Program-made: the position numbers and the translations under genes
The notes under the pieces: model-generated
What the model was told of the DNA's origin: nothing
The model's input: only the letters and a program-made list of their open reading frames with translations
Databases searched by the model: none
Shown: piece after piece, positions 57,634-64,000 of the stretch
Position numbering within the stretch: the first letter of the stretch is position 1
Layout of the letters: every line of letters begins with the position of its first letter
Origin: Prorocentrum cordatum
Taxonomy: Eukaryota; Sar; Dinophyceae; Prorocentrales; Prorocentraceae
Assembly (NCBI GenBank): GCA_963575745.1
Contig: CAUYUJ010017838.1
Location: 320,501 to 384,500 of the forward strand
Reading direction: 5' to 3'
Length of the DNA: 64,000 nt

Positions 57634-57876
57634 ATGGGCGACGCGGTCATGCAGGCCACCTTGGCCGCCAAGCATACCGATTACACGCAGCGCATGCAGC
57701 AGCTGCAGCGCGAGGCCCAGTCGAAGGCCGAGTCGGCAGCGAAGCACATCAGAGTGCAGGACCTGGGCGAGCAGTACGAGAATGGCAGGATCAGTGTGAT
57801 CTGCCGCACGTCAGCCATCCACATGACGGGCTTCGACGACATCTGGCAGCATTGCCGCTCTAGGCGGGGGTGCTGA
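57634..57876 (+). CDS. Short putative exon, helical protein of unknown function
   Basis: From the ATG at 57634 (context GCGCCATGGGC) it reads about 80 residues: MGDAVMQATLAAKHTDYTQR, then a Gln/Ala/Glu-rich helix (MQQLQREAQSKAESAAKHIR), then ENGRISVICRTSAIHMTGFD and a stop at 57874. The composition is balanced and unlike neighbouring repeats. The C-terminus may be spliced at TCTAG|GCGGGG, a GC donor. The following plus-strand frame (57872 onward, YVDCWLYAEACSNGE) is also protein-like, but I cannot join the two with confidence. Confidence 0.45.
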   Translation: MGDAVMQATLAAKHTDYTQRMQQLQREAQSKAESAAKHIRVQDLGEQYENGRISVICRTSAIHMTGFDDIWQHCRSRRGC

Positions 57877-58149
57877 CTGGTGGCCCAAAAGGGATGCAGC
57901 ACGGCAGTTCAAGGGGTCATTAGTGTACGTGGATTGTTGGCTCTACGCCGAAGCCTGCTCTAATGGCGAGACGAGCTCGGTGTTCTTGCAGGGCATGGTC
58001 GGCACGTGGTGGCCTGTTGTTGTGGGAATCCCATATCCAGTTCCCCAGTCGGGGGCACTCCCCTACACGTGTCCAGTTCTCAGCAGGAATTATGATAAGT
58101 GCTGGCTGGCGCACGTAAGCCGCTTGGCGCTGCGCAACCTCCGCGCGGT

Positions 58150-58537
58150 GGCGCCCGCTGCGAGTCCGAGCACATCGTCGACCGCTAGTGAGGCGCCCAC
58201 TGCGAGTTTGATTTCGGCGCCCGCTGCGAGTCCGATCAAATCGTCGACCGCGAGTGAGGCGCCGACGCAGTGCGGCAGCAGTTCGTCTTCCAGTTCGGCG
58301 CCCTCCAGCATCAACTGCAGCTGGGCGGCGCCCTCCAGCATCAGCCGGGCAGCGCCCAGTGTTGCCAACGGCTTCGCCATGCCCAGTCCGGCGCCCAGTG
58401 TTGTCAGCAGTGTGGCGCCCAGCGATTCCATTAGTTGTGTCTTGGTGCCCGGCATGGCGCCCAGCGATGCCAGCAGCGCCGTCTTGGTGCCCAGCATGGC
58501 GCCCAGCGATGCCCGCAGCGCCGTCTTGGTGCCCGGC
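58150..58537. repeat. Tandem repeats of 42 bp and about 70 bp
   Basis: CTTGGTGCCCGGCATGGCGC and its continuation repeat exactly every 42 bp (GTCTTGG at 58439, 58481 and 58523). A longer unit with GCGCCCGCTGCGAGTCCG occurs near 58150 and 58220. The repeat is open in a plus frame (SSAVLVPSMAPSDA) and in a minus frame (LGTKTALLASLGAM), so the coding strand is undecided. Confidence 0.7.
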
Positions 58538-58611
58538 AGTTCGTCGGCCCCGCGCCGCAGGTGGGGGCAGCGCCATGGCCACCATGGAGCCTTGGGCCTA
58601 GGGCAGGGCCT

Positions 58612-58690
58612 AGACGACGACGACGACGACGACGGACGACGACGACGATGAAGACGACGGACGACGACGGCGACGAGACGACGACGCTGC
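58612..58690. repeat. (GAC)n microsatellite
   Basis: GACGACGAC units with GGAC interruptions. Confidence 0.85.
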
Positions 58691-59459
58691 ATCTGGAATC
58701 TGGACTCTGGCGCCCGCTAGATTGTAATTTGTTGGTGGCCCGCTCACTGAGGCGGAGCATGGAATAAGTGCAGTGCATTGTGCGCTGCACTGTACCCTGC
58801 TGCTGTGCAGGCACTACCCAGCACCTACGGCGTTCTCCTCCTTCCAGGTCCTTCCGAGTGCAGGCGCTACCAGACAGTGCAGCACAGTGCAGCGCAGCGC
58901 AGACCCCCAGACGTCACCACACACAGTGCAGACCCTACCAGACAGCACCACAGCACAGGGCAGACTCTACTTAGCGGCGTCATTTTGGCTGCGGTCTAGG
59001 CCCCAAGACTCCAGGTCCTGCCAAGGCAGCTGAGCGCGCTATAGTAACTGCGGTCTAGGCTCGCCTTTCCGATTCCTGCGAGCCGCACGCTAGGCGTGGG
59101 CTCGCTTGTAACTTTATTTGGCCCCCTCGTCGTGGGGCGCCCCCAATCGCGCTCCCTTTGTGCCTAGTTACGTTTCTCGGTTTAGGGTCTCGGTCCTGGA
59201 GTCTAGGCCCTGCCAGCCTTTCCTGCGCGCCGCACGCTAGGTGTGGGCTCTCTTACACACTCCCTTTGTCCGTTGCCGCAGCGTGAATTTCACGCCATCA
59301 ATAATGCGCATGCCATCCATCCATCCATCCCATTCGGGTCTTCCGTTCCGTTCTGTTCCACTCCCTCCCCCTCACTCGTCCCACCCTCCTCTCATCCTCT
59401 TCTCAGCTCCCCCTCTCCGCCCACACTGGCTGCCATCATCATAACATAACCTTCGCGCC
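58691..59459. other. No gene; short direct repeat
   Basis: CAGTGCAG-type short repeats near 58770-58960. CGCACGCTAGGYGTGGGCTC occurs at about 59085 and 59231. No supported gene. Confidence 0.45.
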
Positions 59460-59690
59460 GGGGAGAGCGGCTTCAGAGGGTAACGAGTAGATGAGGCGCG
59501 GAGTCGGGAGGCAGAGGCATATAGCATATAGGCGCAGGAGGTGGACGAGGAGGCAGAGGACGCGCTGGAAGATGAATGAGGAGGCAGAGGCATAGGCGCA
59601 GGAGGTGGATGAGGAGGCATACGCATAGGCGCAGGAGGTGGATGAGGAGGCAGAGGAGGCTGAGAGGGGGAGGCGGATAATGGGCAAGCT
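59460..59690. repeat. Degenerate GAGGCAGAGGCATAGGCGCAGG minisatellite
   Basis: Units of about 33 bp containing ATAGGCGCAGGAGGTGGATG recur three times near 59530-59650, among shorter GAGGCA units. Confidence 0.75.
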
Positions 59691-59789
59691 GCGCTGACTC
59701 GGGAGCAATGCATGTTACAGCGGCGAGGGCGCTGGAGAGCGAGTGCCAACATCATGTGGCGGTGCTGCAATGGGATCGCTCTAGCTGTT

Positions 59790-59950
59790 GCTCCTCCTTC
59801 TCCTCCTCCCCCTCCACCTCCTCCTCCTCTTCTTCCTCGTCCTCCTCCTCCTCCTCCTTCTCCTCCTCCTCCTCTTGCTCTTCCCCCCTTCCCCCCCCCC
59901 TCCTCCCCCCCCCCCTCCCCCCCCTCTCCTCCTCCACCTCCTCATCCTCC
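59790..59950. repeat. (CCT)n pyrimidine microsatellite
   Basis: TCC units with C-rich interruptions. Confidence 0.9.
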
Positions 59951-59971
59951 TCGGCGTCTGGCGCCGTGCAC

Positions 59972-60424
59972 TCAGGATGTCCGCGGCCTCTTGGCGCCCT
60001 TGCTCTTGTCATCCGCGATCTGATCCTTGCCCGTGCCCTTGTTAGAGCCCTTGCCCTTGTCCTTGTTGCTCTTGCCTTTGCTCTTGCCCTTGCCCTTGTT
60101 GGAGCCCTTGCCCTTGCCCTTGGGCTTGTCCATGGCCTTGCTTTTGCTCTTGCGCTTGCCACTGTGAGCGCCCTTGCTCTTGCCCTCTGGGTTGCCCTTG
60201 TCCGCGCCCTCGCCCGCGATGTCGGGCGCGTCGGGGGGGCCCGTCTGGGGGGCGGGGGCGTGCTCGTTCGGCTTCGAGCGGGCCGGTGTCCATCGCCAAG
60301 CTTCGCCAACCTTGCCCTGCTCCCAATAGAGGCCGATGAGGCGGCCCTCCGAACCGTCTGGCCTCACGCAATATGTGCTCCATTCCTTGAGCTGAGTGAA
60401 CGGGTGTTCCGTGCGCGGCGGCAT
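59972..60424 (-). CDS. Small protein with Lys/Gly/Ser-rich basic tail
   Basis: From the ATG at 60424 it reads 150 residues. The first 50 look folded (MPPRTEHPFTQLKEWSTYCV, then RLIGLYWEQGKVGEAWRW). The rest is a highly basic low-complexity tail of KGKGKSKGK-type repeats ending KRPRTS. Basic Lys/Gly repeats of this kind suggest nucleic-acid binding or nuclear localisation, which is inference only. The DNA of the tail is a hexamer-like CTTGCC repeat, so the tail may vary in length. It could also be the first exon of a longer gene; I see no clear donor at its end. Confidence 0.55.
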   Translation of the reverse strand: MPPRTEHPFTQLKEWSTYCVRPDGSEGRLIGLYWEQGKVGEAWRWTPARSKPNEHAPAPQTGPPDAPDIAGEGADKGNPEGKSKGAHSGKRKSKSKAMDKPKGKGKGSNKGKGKSKGKSNKDKGKGSNKGTGKDQIADDKSKGAKRPRTS

Positions 60425-61330
60425 CCGGCGAGGAGGGCGAAACGGTGCCGCTACCTCTCCTGGCGCGCGTTCATGACCAGGACTTCGAGGCGACTCCAGC
60501 CGCGGCAGCGAGGAATCTCCGGATGTCGCGGTACCTTTTCTCCTCCTGGGGAGCGTCGGCGCTGGTATTTGAGGGGCCCAAAAATATACGCCACCACCGC
60601 CTCAATCCCCCCTATCGTCTCCAAGGAGAGAGGAAACGAAGAGGAGGCAGGAGAGGGGGGTGAGGGAGGTGGCGGTGGTGCATATCATGGGGCCCCGCAG
60701 CATCGGCGTCGGAGCTGGCGCCTGCGTCGTTAGCGTTGGCGTCGTTGCTGCTGCTTGAGCTCTATTGGCGATGAGTGACGACGACGGTGGCGACGCGACG
60801 ATGATGACGATGCGCCGCGCCCGCGCCCCGCAGGGTCAACGAGACGCAGATGTCCCCCCCGACGCTGAAACGAATTGGTGCGTCCGCGGCCGCGGGGGCG
60901 CTGCCGGGGGAGGGCGTCTGTTTGCCTCTGCAGTCAGCTGTTTTTTTTTTGGGGGGGGCGCCCTCGTCGCCACGGCTGGATTCGCCTCGAGGCCATGGCG
61001 TGTACTCCCCAACGTGCGACTGCACCTTGGGGAGTGCACGCACATCGAGACCCCCTTGGATGCGTCAGAGACGTCTATTGAGTGAATCGGCCCGGCGCGC
61101 AGGCGACCTCATCGTTCGACTGCCGATCACGTCGTGGCTTTTTTGGCGCGAGCATGGCGGTGCCCACCGATGAGGTCGATGCCATCCAATTGATATAGAT
61201 ATCAGCGCCAAATAGATCTCACTATCGATCTCACCCAATCGACCTCATTACCGATGCCACTCTCGATTCGAATATTGGTTTGAATGTCCACCTGATGCGT
61301 TTGGGGAGGGGTGCGTTCCGAGATCCACGG
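60425..61330. other. No gene recognised
   Basis: Mixed sequence with a T9G8 run near 60941. Frames on both strands lack support. Confidence 0.4.
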
Positions 61331-61331
61331 C

Positions 61332-61563
<232 letters not shown>

Positions 61564-62342
61564 TATAGTCCATATAGTCTATGTAACTCCATGTAAGCAT
61601 GTATGAATATAAGGGATAAGGGGGGGGCAGCGTGCGACCCAAGACGGCCCAAGAGGCTTCAATGACTCCAAGGATGGCTCCAAGACGGCCCAAGAGCCCC
61701 AAGACGGTGCCTCCCGAGCCCGCCCCGCCGCGGCACCAATAATTGAAACGTCATTGAACAACTCAACGCTTGCTTTCACCGGTTCGGCGCCCGCCCAGGG
61801 CCCCAAGATGCCTCCAAGGGGGCCCCGAGACTGCCCAAATGGCTTCCAGGCGGGCCCAACGAGGACTCCAAGACCAGACGGGCCATGCTCCCAATGTTGG
61901 ATAAACGGGCCTTTTCGGGCATGCGTGGCTCGTCTTCCGGCGGGCCAGGTGCTTCGATCGCTGCTTTTTTCGGCTCGAGCGATTCGCTGTCTAAGCGACC
62001 GCTTGCGATCCCGACTGCGTCGAGTTGGCCAGCTCGGCGGCGCGGCAATCCAGCTCAATGCCAGATTCAGTGAAACGCGCTGGCTCGCAGTCGCAGAGGT
62101 TGGACAAGGGTAACGGCGGCAAGAAGCTCAAGTCGGACAGTGGTTTTGGTATCCCTGGGCCTTCTTCGGAGGGCTCATGGAGCCTCTTGGAGGCCCCGTC
62201 GGGCCTTCGTGGGTGCCTCGTGGGGCCCTTCTCGCTGGCGCTCCTTATGTAGGCCTTCTGTAGCCTCTTAGGTGCCTCGTGGGGCAGAGGGCGCGATGTT
62301 TTACGCTCGGTGGCCGCGATCGGTGTGAGGGGCATCACTAAC
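61564..62342. other. No gene recognised
   Basis: CCAAGACGGCCCAAGAG-type short repeats near 61640-61710. Nothing else is supported. Confidence 0.4.
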
Positions 62343-62745
62343 GCCGCGCCAGTGCTGGAACAACTCGCCTCCCACCTCCTTCCTCTCTGAGCCTCGCACA
62401 TGTCCTCGGGTGCGTGGCCCCGCCCGTCTGTGCCAGAGCAGCGTCCTTGACCTTCTCCGCCTCCTCCTCTTGCTCCTCCTTCTCCTCGAGATCGTTCTCT
62501 GGGCCATCCAGGGCCTTGGGCCAGGAAAGCCTTTGTCAGAACCCTCTCAGCGCGGAGGCTCGCCCAGTCTCTCATCGAGGCGGGCGGGATTGCCGGGCCC
62601 CGAGGAGAGGATGAGGAAGAGGAGAAAGACGCGCTGAGCTGCTCACGTCCCAGGGGGGCCAAGGCTTCAGGGAGGTGATAGAAGGCCCAAGCCCTCACTG
62701 GAGTGAGTCATGACAGGGGCTGTAGCCATTCTGGACAAATTTCTC
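62343..62745 (-). repeat. Low-copy repeat, copy 2 (inverted partner of 20165-20560)
   Basis: The minus strand matches the plus strand of the first copy, including the frame MRDWASLRAERVLTKAFLAQ. Here the frame runs further upstream (MRAWAFYHLPEALAPLGREQ). Substitutions are scattered and several keep the frame open. Confidence 0.7.
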
Positions 62746-62945
62746 CTTCCTTTCCCCCCCCTGGTCGGGGGCCTCCGCTGCTGGCTAGCTTTCCCTTCCT
62801 CCTGGCTTCCTCCTCGCCCTTCCTCCTCCTCCCTCGCTTCTCCGCTTCTCCGCCCCATCTCGGGGCTGTGGATCCCGCGGCGAGATAAGAAGTGCGCGCA
62901 GGTTCGTGTCGTGCCGACCCCGGCGTTGGTTTTTGACACCGCAGG

Positions 62946-63041
62946 GATCGTTCAACCTTGAACGATCGGCCGCTGCCGCAACGTCCGATCGTTCAACATC
63001 GATCGATTCTGGGTCGCCGGCGGCGTTCAACCTTGAACGCC
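62946..63041. repeat. Two GTTCAA-CC-TTGAAC hairpins
   Basis: GATCGTTCAACCTTGAACGATC at 62946-62967 and GGCGTTCAACCTTGAACGCC at 63022-63041. The core is identical, while the outer stem bases differ and stay paired (GATC/GATC against GGC/GCC). A third half-site, GATCGTTCAACATCGATC, lies between them. Confidence 0.65.
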
Positions 63042-63309
63042 CGCGCTGGGGTCGCCGCTGGTCGACGCGACGCAAACCTACAGTGCCCCAGTGGACACCC
63101 ATTCCAAAGTGGGATGGGCGCTGGGGTCGCGGCAGCACCAGGAGGAGGAGGAGGTGGAGGAGGAGGAGGAGGAGGAAGGACAAGAGGACCCTGCCGCATC
63201 CCTCGCGAGGCATCCGCAGCGGCCCGAAGCCGATCTGCCGCACGGCCCGGCCGCCCGCGCCGCTGCCTGGCGGGCCCGGGCATGGGCGGCAAGGGGGCGG
63301 CGAGGGCCT

Positions 63310-63540
63310 CCTCCTCCCCCTCCTCCTCCTCCTCTTCTTCCTCCTCCTCCTCCCCCTCCTCCTGCCCCTCCTCCTACTCCTGCTCCTCCCCCCCCATCCT
63401 CCTCCTCCTCCTCCTCCTCCTGGGCCCCTCCTGGGGCCGCCTTGATCATTTGACTTGACACTTGAAGTTTGCGGCCGAAGTCCTCAACAACTCCTTGTCC
63501 TTGTCCTCCTCCTCCTACTCCTCCTCCTCCTCCGTCGCCC
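63310..63540. repeat. (CCT)n pyrimidine microsatellite
   Basis: CTCCTC units from about 63308 to 63421 and again near 63500-63535. Confidence 0.9.
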
Positions 63541-63561
63541 CTCCAGCCTGCCGCGGGGGCC

Positions 63562-64000
63562 TCAAGCAGCCGCTGGCTTGACTCTGTTCCTGGGCTTCAT
63601 GTTGAAGCCCGTCACCTTGACCTGGTACGCGTCCTCCTGGCGGCTCTCGCGCAGCATCGGCACCCCGCGGTCCAGCCACTTGGCCAGCTCGCGGGCGACC
63701 TTCTCGTCGTCGCCTGGCACGTCGCTCTTGTATGCCACGTGGAGGCTGCAGTTCTTGTGCATGTTGCACGTCGCCTTGATGCTGGACTTGACCCGCCTGA
63801 GGCTGCCTACTCGAGCACCTGGCTGGTCGGGCGGTTGCGGATGCTTCAACTTGAACCACCAGCCTGCGCACTCCACGATGTTGATCAGTTCGAGCTGCTG
63901 CTGCTGCTGCTCGGGCCCAAGCTCAGCAGGAGGGTCGGACTGATGTTGCTCTGGGCCAGGGCCGTCGGGCTCAGACGGCGGCTTAGGCTTGGGCTCGGGC
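63562..64000 (-). CDS. Partial gene of unknown function, runs off the window edge
   Basis: The frame is open from the right edge to a TGA at 63562 (about 145 residues visible). A Pro/Glu-rich stretch and a Gln run (PEQQQQQLELINIVECAGWW) lead into a compact region with Trp, Cys and His (WFKLKHPQPP, SIKATCNMHKNCSLHVAYKS) and a helix EKVARELAKWLDRGVPMLRE. It ends AYQVKVTGFNMKPRNRVKPA. The two Cys and one His in CNMHKNC might bind metal. Either it is the last exon, or it is spliced at a donor near its end (AGA|GTCAAG). No family is recognised. Confidence 0.6.
   Translation of the reverse strand, partial: PEPKPKPPSEPDGPGPEQHQSDPPAELGPEQQQQQLELINIVECAGWWFKLKHPQPPDQPGARVGSLRRVKSSIKATCNMHKNCSLHVAYKSDVPGDDEKVARELAKWLDRGVPMLRESRQEDAYQVKVTGFNMKPRNRVKPAAA

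Noticed and set aside
58981-58990. Possible spliced-leader gene (CATTTTGGCT matches part of the dinoflagellate leader)
   Set aside because: Only about ten contiguous bases match and the flanks do not, so chance is enough.

Overview
The window looks like nuclear DNA of a dinoflagellate. The evidence is very GC-rich sequence dominated by micro- and minisatellites, sparse multi-exon genes with AG|G acceptors and mixed GT/GC donors, and a retroelement that takes up nearly half of the window. The genus is not provable from this sequence; a large-genome Prorocentrum-type dinoflagellate is my guess only. Most long open frames come from low-complexity or satellite DNA that happens to lack stops, and I did not annotate them as genes.

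Layout. 1-11.85 kb: non-genic GC-rich DNA, a 181-bp TIR element (946-1126), two units of a composite satellite element (2704-3822 and 3839-6143), a foldback element (7650-7876), one likely small exon (minus strand, 7891-8075), GGA microsatellites and two minisatellite fields. 11.85-16.68 kb: a four-exon minus-strand gene of unknown function whose introns are all phase 0. 16.8-19.0 kb: an inverted third unit of the composite satellite. 20.16-21.53 kb: half of an inverted duplication, then a decayed, spliced cytosine-5 DNA methyltransferase C-terminal region (minus). 21.7-23.8 kb: the second TIR element, a 22-bp perfect inverted repeat, an AGCAT-type pentamer field and a (CT)n tract.

23.83-52.54 kb: two near-identical copies of a very long (about 16 kb) non-LTR retrotransposon, joined across a 100-N gap. 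Copy 1 lacks its 3' end and copy 2 lacks its first 0.3 kb. ORF1 encodes a coiled-coil protein of about 856 residues. ORF2 encodes a huge protein of about 2,400 residues with membrane-like segments, an ADP-ribosyltransferase-like motif pair and a Cys-rich cluster. ORF3 encodes an APE-type endonuclease, a reverse transcriptase, an HCC zinc knuckle, an RNase H and a repeated acidic tail. Both copies carry frameshifts, mostly in homopolymers, and one nonsense change each. Two signals not explained by the proteins stand out: a family of short hairpins (core GCGSCTYCAGSCCY, stem positions covarying) spaced about every 1.1 kb through the element and read in different frames, and a pyrimidine tract plus AG in front of each ORF, as expected of splice-leader acceptor sites.

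52.5-64 kb: (CT)n, a 22-bp minisatellite, trinucleotide repeats, and separate exons of likely genes: 55629-56725 (minus), 57634-57876 (plus), 59972-60424 (minus) and a partial gene at the right edge (63562-64000, minus). The second half of the inverted duplication (62343-62745) and a pair of covarying GTTCAA hairpins also lie here. No rRNA, tRNA, CRISPR array or bacterial-type operon was seen.
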